From contig NC_064439.1 in NCBI RefSeq assembly GCF_023343835.1, positions 28,745,933-28,809,932 of the forward strand: 64,000 bases of DNA, in the 5' to 3' direction. The notes beneath the pieces were generated by a model. That model saw nothing but the letters and a program-made list of their open reading frames with translations. It had not been told where the DNA came from and ran no database searches. The position numbers were made by a program, and so were the translations under genes. Shown here piece by piece: positions 13,201 to 27,100 of this stretch. Source of the DNA: Lagopus muta (taxonomy: Eukaryota > Chordata > Aves > Galliformes > Phasianidae). Within the stretch, counting starts at the first letter, position 1, and the number at the start of each line of letters is the position of its first letter.

Positions 13201-14515
13201 GGTTGTTGTATTACAATCCTAGGTGTTCAGAGCCATTAGCCAGGCTGTAAGAATCTTGACAGTGGAAATGAAAGTTGTTCACTTTTTTTGTGTTTCCTGA
13301 ACATTTAGGAAGCAAAGTCATACTTCTTGGCTTTTCGTTGCAATCATAAAGACTACAGATTCCTTTTAAAAGGTATTTCTACATATATTTTATAACATGG
13401 CTCCTGAAACTCAGAGAAAGAAGCTAAATATTTTAAGTTTTGAATAAATTGTAGGACGTGGCAAAACCTGTGAAGAATCGCGTGAGTTTATCATATTTTC
13501 TTTCCATTGAAAGAAATCCATCACTGCTGTTTGTATCTTCTCTACACACAGAGAAGTTTATTAGTGCTGTGCATGCTCTCATAGCTGGTGCTCTCACTGC
13601 TCACGCCCTTGAGGCTGCTTTGTACATTGGCTTCATTCTTCAAGTCATTTGTTTTGCTGCCTACTTATAACAGTTATAACAAAGACTGATGCAGAAAATA
13701 ATACAAAATGTAGACATTTAATTCAGGAAATCCAAACTCCTGAAATGAAGCACTGCTGTTAATACATTAGAAAGAGGACAAAGCTAAGGAGTACAACAAG
13801 CATAACTTATTTGAATGATAGCCTTTCTCTCAGTTTTGTTAAATTCATACCCAGAATATTCTCTTCTGTATAATTCATATCACAAGTTGGTTGCTGCTCC
13901 CCTGAAGGAGGGTTGGTTCTATGTCAATTTCAAATTGTTTTTCATGCAGCACAATAACTACCAGGTCCTTCCTTCACCGGAAAAACCTGTTCCGTGGGCA
14001 CTCCTGTTCCTCATAGTTACATGCAGAGTCAGAGAGGCCATGAAAAAGAATCTCTAGCTGGCCATAGTTTGTATATAAAATGTGTCCTTGGTGAAAGATT
14101 GGATGCCTTGAACTATTTCTAGAAGTTGTTTGGTTTAGAAAACAAGATTGTTTTTTTTTTTTAAATCATTACTTCTGGGAAAAAAAAATAAATCCTTCCG
14201 ATTATACTCCCTCTGTAAGTTGGAAGACTTTCTGCAAGATCACTGCAAGCCATTCAGGATTAAATCAAGGCTTATTATACTGCTATCTTCAATACTTAAA
14301 TGTTGCAAATACTCCCTTTTAACACAGGAGCATCTCATCTATCAAACTGAGCCACTTAGGGAAGTGTGAGGTGGAGCCCAGGTCTCTTTCTGTGGGTTCT
14401 TCTTTCACTTTACTATGGGGAATAATTGCCACTTGTCCATCCTCATAATTTAGATCCAGTTTCCCGAGAGAGAAACACCCACTGTCTATGATGAAAGAAT
14501 TGAAACAGCTTATCC
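7291..14515. other. Intergenic DNA, no gene seen
   Basis: AT-rich DNA upstream of the leftward promoter. It holds a TTG-rich low-complexity patch (7,381-7,407) and a small hairpin at 9,565-9,611. The open frames here (the longest is 154 codons, 7,569-8,033 +) show no recognisable domain and no promoter or splice support. I see no clear transposable element. Confidence 0.45.
9565..9626. repeat. 12-bp hairpin plus a third direct copy of the arm
   Basis: AAACTGGAAAAA (9,565-9,576) is followed by its exact reverse complement (9,600-9,611), and the core ACTGGAAAA recurs at about 9,618-9,626 in the first orientation. The spacer contains a second nested near-palindrome (TTGAG...CAATTGAG). It is probably a local duplication/inversion scar and is too short for a typical miRNA precursor. 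Confidence 0.6.
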
Positions 14516-14605
14516 CACTGCCACTGACGTGAGAACTTCAGCAATACACCTAAGGTCACGGAGTTAAGGGCATAATCTGAGCTTTTGCAGTGGCTTATGC
14601 ACGTG
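14515..14605 (-). repeat. Possible ancient MIR-like (CORE-SINE) relic
   Basis: On the - strand, a GTGACCTTAGG motif is followed by a stretch ending in CAGTGGCAGTGGGAT, with spacing that resembles the conserved core of MIR SINEs (TGTGACCTTGGGCAAGT...CTCAGTTTCC). Divergence is high and no A-box or tail is visible. The resemblance is from memory of the family consensus, not an alignment. Confidence 0.3.
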
Positions 14606-15327
14606 AGTATTAATCCTTGCAGCAAAGGCATATCCTAAAGTAGGACAGTGAAATTCTCCGTATAAAATCTCAAAATTTCCTGATAATTTCCATCCTCTCT
14701 TGAAATAGATCCTCTTGAAATGTTAGCTTGAAAAAAAAAAAAATTATAAGCCTAAAATGCATGTTTCCTCTTTCTCTTCCTCCTTGACTTCAGTTGGTTG
14801 TGCAGAGGCTATCACATTTTTTTTCAGTCTGTGCTATGCATACAGTACTTCAGGCCTATTTATGCCTCATATTACAAACAGTACAGATGCTGCTGTCAGA
14901 TTATGTTGTTGTGTGAAACCTGCCATAGGATCACACAGGTTTTATTTTAAAACACTGAATATAAACATCACTTAATCCAGACTACTCTGGAGTCAAAGTT
15001 GAGATTGCAAAGTTACAGAATGAGCTAAATTCATGCAAGCAGCTGCGTACAGAAGTCTGCAGTGCAGTTTTGAATTGAGTTTCAGAACTGCCTAGTCATC
15101 ATAAGAGATTTTGGATTGATGCAGATTGATTAACAGCATTCTACAATCCACTATTTGCTAGATTCCCATGAGGATCACAATTTCATTTTCTGAGAGATCA
15201 AATAGCTGCTAGAAAAAGCCTGTCTTACCCCAAGCTCACCAGTGCTTTGGAGGTGAAAAGGAAGAAAAACACAGAAGAAAATATATTCTGTCCTACCCTG
15301 ATATGTAACCACTGGCATTAACACTGT

Positions 15328-15496
15328 TCCTCTCCTCTCCTCCCCTCTCCTCTCCTCTCCTCTCCTCTCCTCTCCTCTCCTCTCCTCTCCTCTCCTCTCC
15401 TCTCCTCTCCTCTCCTCTCCTCTCCTCTCCTCTCCTCTCCTCTCCTCTCCTCTCCTCTCCTCTCCTCTCCTCTCCTCTCCTCTCCTCTCCTCTCCT
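15328..15496. repeat. (CTCCT)n microsatellite, about 34 units
   Basis: This is an almost perfect pentanucleotide array about 170 bp long with a single variant unit (TCCCC at 15,341-15,345). One strand is pure pyrimidine and the other pure purine. The Gly-Glu-Glu-Arg-Arg periodic frame on the - strand is a product of the repeat, not a gene. Arrays of this purity are usually length-polymorphic, and such mirror-repeat tracts can form triplex (H-DNA). Confidence 0.97.
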
Positions 15497-18400
15497 TATT
15501 AAATTGGGAACTTTCCAGCGAATATCAGTATTAGTTGCATCAAGTGTTTCCCCATACAAAAAGCTACTAAGAACTGATTTAATATCTTTATTTCCAGACT
15601 TAAAACCCAAACAGCAACAGGTTCTCTAATTTAAGCTCCAAATTATCTGACAACAATGACAAAAAGCAAGTCTGGAACAGAAAATTTCCAGATACATAAC
15701 AGAAATCAACTGCACTTCATTTATTTGTTTGTTTGTTTTGGGACTTCTTTGAGCACTCCTATAGACTCAATTAGGAAAAAAAAAAAAATGTAACTGGAAA
15801 GAAATAAGAGTACTTTAGAATAATATTGCAATTTCATGATTTTAAGACTTTTAAAATTACAGTCTGTCTGTGTCCAGCTATTGTAAACAAGTTTCTATCC
15901 TGCAGTCTCCTTGAACTCACCACCCGTATGCTTTCTGCTCTCCTAGTATTGTTTTCACCTAGTTGTTTTGTTTGTTTGTTTGTTTGTTTGACTTTTACTT
16001 CTCACCCCTCAATAATTTCTTCCCTTAAGTTTCAGACTTCTCTATTTCTAGTCCTTACTTTCCTTGCTGCTAACATGCTTCCCTCATGTGCCCAGTGCAG
16101 CAATATTCTGCATCGCTTCCACAACTGCCTTTCATTCCCACCACTGAGCATGAACACAGGCTCATGTTTCCTACTTTTCTCCTGAGGAGGGAACCATCTC
16201 GGGAGGTGAGCAAGCTGTCCATCTTACAGATCTCCTTCACACAAAAGAACTTCTCTCTACTAGAGAAAAGGCTCTCTGGGATAAGGCTGACCCTAACTAT
16301 GCAAAGCACTTCTGGATCTTAGATATTTTGCTAATGGAGGGAGGAAATGTCATCTCTGCATCTTTAACCTGTATAGTTTTTTTGATAGTTTAAAATAGCC
16401 TTAACTAGACATACCAAATAAATGTTATACGTCATTTTTACAGCAGGTCCTCAGATTTGTTTTCTTTTCGTACCTAGTCATCAAACACAGAGTCATGTGT
16501 TCAAGCTGTGTGATGATAAAAGATTCTGCTTTAGGCCAGCAAGTTTTCTTCCTTCCTCTTGACACAGAATTGCTTACGCATGTGAATCCTAAAGCCTTAG
16601 AAAACCAGGAAGGACAGAAGACACATTTTTGTTCTGTGATACAGAAACCCCATAATTCAAAATCCTCTCTTTGCTACTCCTCAAATGTTTTGTATCAGTT
16701 AACCTTGTTGCTGGAATAACTTGTACAATTACTTTACACATAGAACTAAAGCAAATATGCTTAGTTGCCTGTAGGGTTTTAACAAAAACATGTTCATCTG
16801 TCTTCTGACACTTCCCTATCAACTGGCTTTGGATAGCTCTAGTTCCAGCAGTGCTCTATAAGCAGATTGTGATTTGTAAGGACAAATCATTAGTAGTCTT
16901 TTCAGAAGTCTGGAGATCTCCTGAATGCAGAAGTTTTCTTTATCACATTTTGTACCAAAACAAACTATAAAGAGATGTAGTTCTGTTCTCACAAAATATT
17001 TATTTCTGTGATAATAAAGAAATATGTTTTTCTTCTCTTTCCTTACACCTCTTAAGAGGTGTGAGCAGAATTGCATTTATTCATAGGGATGCACATAGCA
17101 AGTACTGGGTTAGTTACACAGAACATGTCGTATTTTGTAAACTCCTTAAATCTTTACATTTGTTACAAAAATAATGTTCAGTGAGTAAATTACAATTAAT
17201 TGAAATGAGTCTGGAATGAACTGAATCGCTGCACAGGAGCTTCAGAAAGCAAATTTACATCTGCTTCCACTGAACATTTTCTTTTATTTTTTCCTTTTGT
17301 ACCTAGAATTCTCATCATGTATGTAAAGTACACAGGTGTTGATTAACAGATTGCAAGAAAGACATGGAAAACATCTTTATAAACATACAGAACAAAACAG
17401 CTTGAGTGGCAATTTGTGGTTTGTTTTCCAATTAGGAATGACATTTAATTTTCAGAGTTGAACTGTTTTTAAGGTAACATTTTGTTGGTGTGTATGCCTA
17501 CTACTGTGACTACCAACTGTAATTTTCAGGAGTTTAGGCACTGTGTTGACTACCTGCTCACAGCTTTAATATATAAGCCTGTACTTACTGTGATGAATGA
17601 CACAAGCCCCAAATTAGTCATGGTTCCAGTTTTTATGTACTCACGGGTTATTGAGGAAGATGTAGGTTTCAGTTTTTCACTGACTTCACTAGTATTTGAG
17701 GTAGATCAAATTTTTTAAACTGCTCCAGCTGTGTGAAATATCTCACAGAAATAAAACTACATCTGTATTGTTAACATCTTGCAAATCAGAGGCCTGCAGC
17801 AATGACTATATGCTTAAGTTAACCTGGGATAAACTGACGCTGTCTTCCCATTTGGCCAATTGCTCACTCCCATCATCTTCCTTGTGCGGGCAAGAGCACT
17901 GAGGCTTCCAAGAGGGTGCAGTCAGGCGAGTCTGAGATCGCAGGCCACCCTCTTGACAGCAGCAAGCATTTTGTCACATACAGCCGGAAGTATAATCATG
18001 TCTAATCATGACCTGATTCTGCAAAACTGTCAGTTCAAGCTTTGCATCTTGAAAGACTGCACATTTTAATCATGTTATAAGATACTAAGTACAGAACACG
18101 AGGCATATGGAGAAAAGTATCTACTTTTGCTTAAGTATGATACAGCTGACAGTAGTACTGAAGGTAAACAGTGATGGGGAATTAGTATGTTGTGGTTGTA
18201 CTTTTTATGCGATATCAAAAGCAGGTGTGCCACAAAGTAAAGGGTGAAGGACAGAGAAGAAGATGGTTTCCTGTTTTGTTTTCCGAAAGCTATTGAATTT
18301 GACATACTTGAATGTTTTTACAGTGCTTTAGGTAAGCTTATGGTTTCGTGAGTTATGCTCTGTCTTTTAGGGCTGGAGCTTTGAACTTTGACATGTTGTA

Positions 18401-21400
18401 TCATATTAGTGTTTATTACAGACCACTGTGATGTTATTTGGCAAATAAGTAATTTTTATGCTAGGACTTGCATACAATCAAAGTTTATTGCTAAGACTGC
18501 AAAAATAATCTTTTTTCCTGTAGAAGCTTAATGCTATAGTTAAACTTTGTTTTTCATAAGCTGTAGGGAAATTTTCCAAATGAAATAAATAGTCAGCTGA
18601 TCTTTTTATACCTGCTGTTGAATAACAAGCAGATTACTAGTGAACTTTGTTTTAAACTGTATTTTTAACTTGATTCTTATGTGATATCAAAGTTGTGCGT
18701 ACGGGTGCACGTATATGTGTGTGAGTACGCATGCATGTTTATCTTTCTGTTTTCCATTAATAACTTTGAGCCCTTAGGCTAATTCCAACCAAATTAACCT
18801 AGGAATAGAGTTCTAAAAATAAATATGTTCCTACAAGGCTTGGAAAACAGCCAAGTAAAAGAAGGAAATCTCGTCAGTGTCCTGATTATAGGAAAGGTTG
18901 TATTGTAAGTGCACATATTCACACTGGAGTCTGCCTACAGAGCAGCCTGCATAAATGTCTGAGATGTGGGAAAAAAGGCAGTTTCTTGGTCAACGCCTAA
19001 ACTGTATGGTGCATGTTTGACACACTCAACATTCACAGCTGTCTGGTTTTATGTCTTCTTTCTTTGCCATTCCCAGGAGTATTTCCAAATCCTCCATTCA
19101 GATGCTACTCTTCATGCTAAAGACAAATGGCTCTGGAATACTCAGCTTCATGAAACTGCTTATTAAAGAGTGTTATAGGATACTTTGTGCCTGCAGCCAG
19201 CCTGTGTAGCCGTTTATCACCTGCAAACAGTAGGGCCAGAAGGGAAAGCCTGCTGCTGAAATTTTTATCTTGCCCTGCTACCCTGTCTTCCCTCCTTTGC
19301 AGTCCCTCTAGGTTTGTAGAAATGCTCTGTAATCAGACAGCTAGCCAAACTAATCTCAAGAAAAAATTGCAAATGCTTTGCTCTCCATTTTCAAAGGTGA
19401 AGTCACAGATCAATCTACCTGGGCAAGCTAGTGCTTCACTGGAGTGCATGGCTTACATGAACTTGAAGTGCATGAAACTCTACAGGATGTGTTCCACTTG
19501 ATATTTTACAACTTTTTTTCTCATTAGTTTGATGCTCCAATGCAAAATATTATGTGGCATTATAAAAGTTTATCCTGTCTTGTGAGTCTCACAGGTCACA
19601 ATTTCGTCAAAGTTCTTAAATGTACTTATGTGATCTTGATTGTCTTTAAAAAAGTACGTAAGCTCTTTGATTTGGTGACTGGCAATAAAACTTTGAATAT
19701 CTGACCCAGTAACCAAGAAGCAAAACAAAATAAAGGAAAATGCAACAGTAATCTCAAACTGTAGACCACTCTCATGATTTCAACGCATGATTTTTAAGGT
19801 CATTGTACTGTCCCTGCATAGCAATAGTATATCTTGACAAAGAAGGCAAGAGGGGCCACTCAGAATCTCCACAGAAATGACACCACTACAGTCTTGCTTT
19901 CTTTTCTGTTTGTTTTTAGTTGGCTATGAAAGGTACTCTCCTTTTGGCATACACTATATACCTCCATGATAAAAATGTATCGTAAGTTGTAATGTGGTCT
20001 TTTCTAGCTATCATGTATGCAAACATATTCAGAATGTGTGACGAAGAACTAACATATTCTTCTCTATTAAGCTATTTAGAATAGAAACTGGGAGATTGTC
20101 TTATTGTATTTCTTATTTTAATTGACAGATATTTGGTTTCTAGAAGATTTTTCAGGTCCTACAGGGCTCAGAAAACATCAGGTATTTACATGCTTTAAAG
20201 GTAAATAGCAGTCAAAAATAAGTAGGTCATTTTGGCCTCTTTTATTGTCATTTGCCTATATAAGAATTTTAATTATTTTTAATGTATATTTTCTAGGATA
20301 CTGATATTTCTAAACTAGTTTACTGCAGAAACTCATACAAAAGACCACTAATATATAAGTCAGGGTTCAGTTCAAAACCTCAAGTTTCCTTGAATATGTT
20401 CCAAAATGTGATCATAAAGACGTAAAAACTTCAGTGTTATAACTGAATATGCATCTACTTAAATCCATGGCTAAAATTCACTATGGCAAAAAGAGGCTTT
20501 ATTGAAGGTACAGCTTCTTGCTATTTCACTAAACGTATGAGATTTCAAAATAAAGCATTGTAGGGCCTGTCCATAAAACTAAACTTAATGTTCTTCATGT
20601 CTTTTATTTTATTTTTGTCTTTGAAAGTACCATTAGTAATGTCCCTCTTCTCTGGGTGTCATTTTTTTCCACTAAACTTGAGGACATACACTGACTGTGA
20701 AGCCTCAGTGCCTTTTCTGCAGTTGCTGTTACTAGATTGCAAGCTACGGGAAGGGGAACAGAACAATGTCACAACCCTCATTTTCTGAGGAAAGGACATG
20801 CACAAAAAATGAGCCAAAATCAAGTTTAAAAAATTCAAATTTCCTTTTGATTTTCTTCTGCATTTTCTCATGCGACTTTGTGAGAAAGCACAAGTAATTC
20901 TGTGCATCTTTTATTTAAAGCCCTTGCATTTCAGCATAGTGTGTAGCTCACAAAGTCATACTGGACTACTTACATGATTCTGAATTAGTATGAAAGTAGG
21001 AGACCAACAAATGCAGAAGAAGAACAAGTTTCTGAATCAATATTTCCAATGTGAAGTCAGATCATATTCCCCAGATAAGTATTCAGGGATGACCCTTTAT
21101 GTATAGCTGCAAAGCTGTAATACAATAGGCTCTCCATTTCCACGGTAATGCAGTCCTTGGATTTTGAGTGTGGGGTGTCAGCAGTGAGCATTTCAATTGT
21201 GAAATTTATTCTACATGCCTCTGTCAATCCAATTATAATTATGTTTATTCATGAAAATCTGTAGCAGTTTCTACAGCTCTCCCAACCTTCTAACATTAGT
21301 GCAGAAATACCTTAAGATTTGTCATTTTGCCAACTTTATAACAATCCATCTGAATTTCCTTTCTTAATCATGTTGTCTTCTTTCACTTCCCCATATAAAC

Positions 21401-23229
21401 CTAGTAGACCTAACTGATACTTTTTATCTTCCAGAGTAGGGATGGCTCTACATTCATGCTTAGCTTAAAAACTGACTAAAAATTAAAAATAAAATTCTGC
21501 AGAAGCTAGTAACAGATGCTTACCTTTACAGCATAATTTAAAATTCAGAAAGTGTAGCTATTACAGTTGCTATCAAACAGACAACAATAACAAAATAGAA
21601 CTATCATTATAAACTTTGGGACAAAATGTTTTCAAGAGGATTGTTTCATACAAGGTCTGTTTGGCTGAACATTGCATTCTCTGCTGCAAGGCAGATAATA
21701 CCTTACAGGGAAGAAGTGACACAGTATTTGCCTGGCTAGTCTTGCGAATGTTTACAAATAAATATCTACATTCAATTGTCTTTTTAGAATTGTTTTCTTC
21801 CCGAGAAGATATCAAACGACTTTTGGTTCTTTAATCCCATCAGTTGCCTTTCAAGGCAATATTTTTGAGTTACCTTTTTCAGCGAGATAACTGTAATTCT
21901 TTAACCAGGGCAGTTCTCCTGGTGAATGCAGACATACTCCATATCTAGGCCTTGAGTGCAATAAGAGGCTGTAATTGCCAGGAGAGCTCTCACCTGGAAC
22001 CTTTACCTACATAGCTGCTGCTGGTCCAGGCCCTCCATTCAAGTTCTAGCTCAGGCCATTAAATCTCTTTGCCTGAGTTATGTTGCAAGTGCACTTGTTT
22101 TCAGTTCTATTTGTTGAGATGTTTTATTTTTTTTCCTCCCGTTTTTGCTCTGCCTGCCTTGTAGTGAATTGGTTGGACCATGCCTTGTGGGTGAAGTACT
22201 GCTTGTGCTGTGCTCATCCTCAGCTCCCTGGCTCATTGAATAGCCCTGCTATCACTGCTTCTTAACTTTTTATGGCTCACTCTGCTGACTGTAACTTCCT
22301 GGCTTGCATTTTTTCTTTCTTAGAATACAAAGTCCATCTATAAAAGGAAAAGGTGTTAAACTTTCCTCTTAGGTTTCATTATGCCACTTAAAAATAGGAA
22401 GAGGGGGCATGCTTCTAATTTGGGAAGAGCATTGTGAGTTTTCTGCTTATCTAAGAAGTTGCTGATACACATAGAAATCTTAGTAGACTTAGCCAGTAAC
22501 TTTTCTTTCCTTACTTAGTAACGATTACTCATATATTTATTTCAGTATCGGTTTAATATGCTGTTTCTTTTTTCAAGCCTATTACTATATATTGAACAAA
22601 CTGGAAAGCAGTGGAGTGATTGCATAATGTACAACTTCTGTATGCTAGAAACAACAAGTGTTCATTTTGGCCTGCTGACTTCATTAAGTGTGTATAACAC
22701 TAAAAGAAAAATGTGGCATAATGTTGTTCTATCTCTTACTTGAAATTTAACTCCTTTACCATTAACTGTACTAGATGCAGAGTTATGCCAAAATCAACAG
22801 TTCTCTCTGCATGCTACCAACCCATTTCTCTTGAAGTTCTCTTGCTTGACACTTCAGATTAGAGCTAATAAAACCACTTCTCTCTGTAGAAGTGTGTGAC
22901 AAATCTATTGCATGATCTAAATTACCACAGCAGCTGTGGGGAGAAGGAAGCAATGTGAGTGAAGCAATCAAGACCATGGCTTGCTGGAAAAATCAAGGGT
23001 ACTGGATGATTCCTTGTATTTTAAAATGTCTTGGGTGTTTTGTCACCCACTGATGGATGAAGTTGGTTTTATACTGGGGCTATGATTGGTAGTACTGATC
23101 TTTTTATGTTCTGCAAGAAGTGCTGGAGAACACAGTGTAAACTTTTATTGTGGAATGTGCTAGAACATAAGATGAATTTACCACTTTGGGAAATCAAATG
23201 AAATTGCTGAGCCTAATTTACTTGGAGGG
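15497..23229. other. Intergenic DNA with minor low-complexity tracts
   Basis: I see no gene here. Contents include a (TTTG)n tract at 15,965-15,990 and an alternating purine/pyrimidine GT/AC/GC-rich patch at about 18,695-18,737. Dozens of short frames are present at chance density and none has a recognisable motif. Confidence 0.45.
18695..18737. repeat. Alternating purine-pyrimidine patch (Z-DNA prone)
   Basis: About 43 bp run mostly as GT/GC/AC/AT alternation, including CGTACG, TGCACG and GCATGC steps. Such tracts favour left-handed DNA under supercoiling. It is a degenerate (TG)n-type microsatellite rather than a known element. Confidence 0.45.
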
Positions 23230-23430
23230 TGGTGGGGCACTGGTGCAGGCTGTGCAGGCTGCCCAGATAAGCTGTAGATACCCCAACTATGTAAGAGTTC
23301 GAGGTCAGGTTGGATGGAGCCCTGGGCAGCTTGATCTGGAGGGTAGAAACCCTGCCCACAGCAGAGGAGTTGGAACTAGATGGTCTTTAAGGTCCCCTCC
23401 AATCTGAGACAATCTGTGATTCTATGAATC
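23230..23430 (+). mobile_element. CR1 LINE 3' fragment
   Basis: CR1 LINEs are the dominant non-LTR retrotransposons of birds and are almost always 5'-truncated. This copy shows the typical 3' region: GGCTGCCCAG, then GTTGGATGGAGCCCTGGGCAG, GTTGGAACTAGATGGTCTTTAAGGTCC and a decayed GATTCTATGA tail. It contains only the very end of ORF2 and the 3' UTR, no functional protein. Confidence 0.93.
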
Positions 23431-26400
23431 ATTGATGTGACAGAGGGTGGAGCTCTACTTCCGTAGAAGGGCTCTGTAGATGTCAAAGATGTCACAGATG
23501 GATCACTCTAGTGTGAAACTTAAAGGTTAAAAGATCTGGAAAAGGACTTTTAAGACCTGAGAGGAATGCTTTCCTGGGGAACAGCTGAGAACTGCAGCTG
23601 AATGTCCAAGAATGATAATTTAAAAGGTGTTTTACACATCCGCTCTCCAGAGAATGGTGTAACTCCATGTAATAGTCTTTTAACTGTTTGCTTTGTGTAC
23701 AGCAATTCTGAACCTGTGAAATGCCAGGCAAGGGCTGGGAAACATGATTGCTCTGTTTCTAAGAAAACTATCTTAATTACTGCTAAACACTGTCCTCAAT
23801 GGCTTGGTTCCATTCTCCAACCCAGACAGGCCTATGGCCTTTGCTAGCACTACTGGGTGCTGTGCATCAGCAGGACTGCTGCCCTGGAGCAAGCTGCCCA
23901 GCCTTCCCTCTGCCATCTGGGTCTCTTCACTCCACGCCTCTCCTCCCCCAGGCCAGGGCAGCTCAGGAGTGCTGTATTGACCTGGTAAAGTCAGGAATAC
24001 TTCACTCATTGGTGCCTGGAGAAAAAAAGCTTGACTTTGTTTATAAAGTTACATATAAGAACTTCTGTCCTTAAGCAAGGATTCTGTCCAAGCTAATACT
24101 AATTTCTATCTGTCTTTGAAACATGCACTGAAAGTGTTAGAATTTCTGAAGATTTCAAAGGAATGTGTGGCTATATATATGTATTCAGATTTTGTTTCCT
24201 TCATTGTAGTCTTTGTCTTTGAGCCATTCAGCGACACCTGACATAAGAGCAGGTTAACTGCTGCTTATAGTTTAGCTCTGCAATTAGACTTCCAAATTGC
24301 AATAAATGAATTTCTGCGGCCAAAGACATAGTCAGTGAACAAACATTTCTGTTCAGTGCAGCGTTGTCTCAAATGTCACATGCATGATATCATTCTTCCT
24401 AGATGAAGTTGGCAAAGTGTATACCTTGTGGATCAACTCAGCTTACAACTTTGACAGCTGTCAAACTTAAGATAATGGTAGTTTTGTTGGTATTTTTTAT
24501 TTTATTTCCCTTTTATTCCTTAGATATGACTTGCAAGAAATGTTTAATGCCATTTTGTCCATATCTGATAGCTAAATACGCAGCAAAGCATGGATTGTAT
24601 TTGGCAAGAAAAGGCAGGGATTTTTCACCATTTCTTTTCCCAAATGGGACTCAATTTCAAAATCTCACAGACTGAGAAGGGCATAGGTTTTGTTTCCCCA
24701 CATTTGGAACTGAGTCATTAGAATTTGCAAGACATTTTACATCTTAAAAGTGCTCAGGTTGCTTATTGACCAAAGTCTGCCTAGGCTACTGGTAGAATTG
24801 GAACCCAACTTCTGCTAGTTTTTCGTTGTTTTGTTTTAAACAAAGATTACCAGAGAAAAAAATGATAGGGATTCAGTTGTCTGAAGAAAAAATATGCTTT
24901 TCTACTGTCCTTTTGAGTACTTTGATAGCTGTCTGTCACTGGAGTTAAGTATAGAAGTGTACAAGTACTTGAAGAAACACACCTGCTAATACTGCAGATG
25001 AAAGTAATTCTGCAGTTGAGATCTTAATGCAGACCAGCTTTGAGGGAAGAATCATGCATTTGTGGATAGTCCAGGTGTTCAACCTAGTTGTCCTAGGAAT
25101 CTGGAGCCTTCAGGACTGACTGCTGTGGTGTAACTGAGTAAGGCATGAGCTTGAACCCCATGTAGACTATCTACAAAGATAATCGTACTTCTAACACGAA
25201 TCATGTATTCATAAGCTTTCAGAAAATATTACATGCAGCGTTCCTTTCATATAATACTGATCTATGATAGAATTCTGAATATATACAGGGTATACTCAGA
25301 AGGAAGAATAGGATCCTTTAATCAACCAGAGACAAGGAATATTCCTTCTAATAATATCTAAAAATACTACTGATACTAAAAATTATACTAACGATACTGA
25401 AAATACTATTGATAATGAAGCCCAGGAAACATTCCCAGTGTGAGAAAGATTATCTGCTGGCATGTGTCTGCATCTGTTCACTGTTACCAGGTTAATACAA
25501 AACTAAAAGGACTGAAAGGAAAGGAAGGCATATGAGGAAGGCAGGAAAAGCTTAAAAGCAGAGTAGGCTTAAGGTAGGGAAGCCATTTACTTTTACTGTG
25601 TAACTACAGCTTGATAAACAATACTTATTTGATGTAAACTGACCTGCACAGTTTTCCTGTACAATGGGAACTCAATACTTCAGCTGTGAAAGTAGATACA
25701 ACTTTTTTAACATCTGATGACTTGTAGTGAACTCTGTATACTTTTTTTTTTACTGCTTTAATATTGATGATGTCAATTCTTCACAAGCCACGACCATGGA
25801 TGTAGCAACAGTAAGAGCATGTTTTCTGCAAGGGCTTACACAGTGCTGGTGACAGACATAATGCTGCATAACAGCTTTATAATGGGAACTAACATGATTA
25901 TAACAGTCAGAAGCTGTATGAAATAGAGTTTATAGGTGGCAGTAAGTTCTACTGTAAGCTATTACAGAGGAGAGAGACAGTATTTCCAAATATAGTGGCT
26001 GCATAGTGGATATGCACAAATGAGCCTACTTTAAAGTAGTGACTATCTATCCAACTATATAAAAAAGAAACTCCCTTTGGTTTAAGTTTTGCTGTTGGAA
26101 GGAAGAATATAATTCTGGTCAGGATTATAGGTGTTAAGGAGAATAGTACAAACAGCCAAAAAAGCTTAGCACGCTTCAGGAGAAGCTGGAGAAAAAAAAA
26201 AAGTATTTGAGAAAGGGATAATATTATCCAGTCTGTGTAGCTTATACCTACTGGAAATTTAGAGCAAGGCTGTTGGATGGTTCTGCAGTACTAACATGAA
26301 AGCTTCTGAATGAATGTTTTGTATTTTTTCTTTGAAAAAAATCAGTGTCTTATATAGCAGTACAATAGACATTCTTTTATATGAGGAAAATGTTTTCACT

Positions 26401-26690
26401 AACGTAAATGATTCTTGAACATCAACTTGCATGGTGACTAGAAGGCCAAATTCAGTAAGTCTGAGTATAAAATTAATCCCTAAGAGATTCATTCTTAAAA
26501 AAAAAAAAAAAAAAAGTATTCTTACTGAAGCTAATAAAATATTGATAATTTCTGTTCCAGTCAGATAGGATAAAATTGCATGCCAGCACACTTTCACAAG
26601 AGCACTTGCTCAACTTGGTATTTTTGAGATCCAAAGACAATCATGGAGGAGATTCAAGAAAGTAAAACTTCATACAGAGAAATGATATTA
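23431..26690. other. Intergenic DNA, no gene seen
   Basis: This AT-rich stretch between a CR1 fragment and the mariner element holds a 19-A run at 26,497-26,515 and no recognised element. The small cluster of overlapping frames at 23.6-24.1 kb coincides with a slightly GC-richer patch. It shows no family signature. Confidence 0.4.
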
Positions 26691-27100
26691 TGTTGCTCTG
26701 AAAGTAATACCTTCCATTTATTTCCATGAAACTACAACAGATATAAAGAGCACAGTAATGCTATTTGATAGAGCAAATTCTCAGCTACAGAACACTGTCT
26801 TTTTTTTTTTTGTTTGTTTGTTTTTGTTTTTTTTTCCATAGCCAGCAACGTTAACTATGAATTTTCAAGAGGAATGAACAACTGCATGCATGCCATGCTC
26901 TGCACCAGCAGAGGTGACCCACTGTTTCACAGCTGCTATGACAGTATCATTGCTAGGAAAATGTTGCCCATGCAGTCTATCTTTCATTGGCCCAAATACA
27001 TGGAAGTCATAAAGTGCCAAATATGTATTTGGATTTGGATTTGGTAGGAAAGTCCAACTAAGACTGGCAACATGCTTCTCAGTCTTCAAATTGGCATGGA

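Noticed and set aside
15231-15246. Very strong - strand acceptor (TTCCTTTTCACCTCCAAAG) 16 nt from a GTAAGA donor
   Set aside because: The intervening 16 nt is too short for a normal exon and there is no neighbouring exon. Probably coincidence in pyrimidine-rich DNA.
15293-15610. 105-codon frame with a Gly-Glu-Glu-Arg-Arg repeat
   Set aside because: It is a direct translation of the CTCCT microsatellite. A pentanucleotide repeat gives a 5-residue period in any open frame.
21524-21566. Possible - strand exon ending at AAAG/GTAAGC
   Set aside because: With its best acceptor all three frames contain stops. It could only be untranslated, and nothing supports that.
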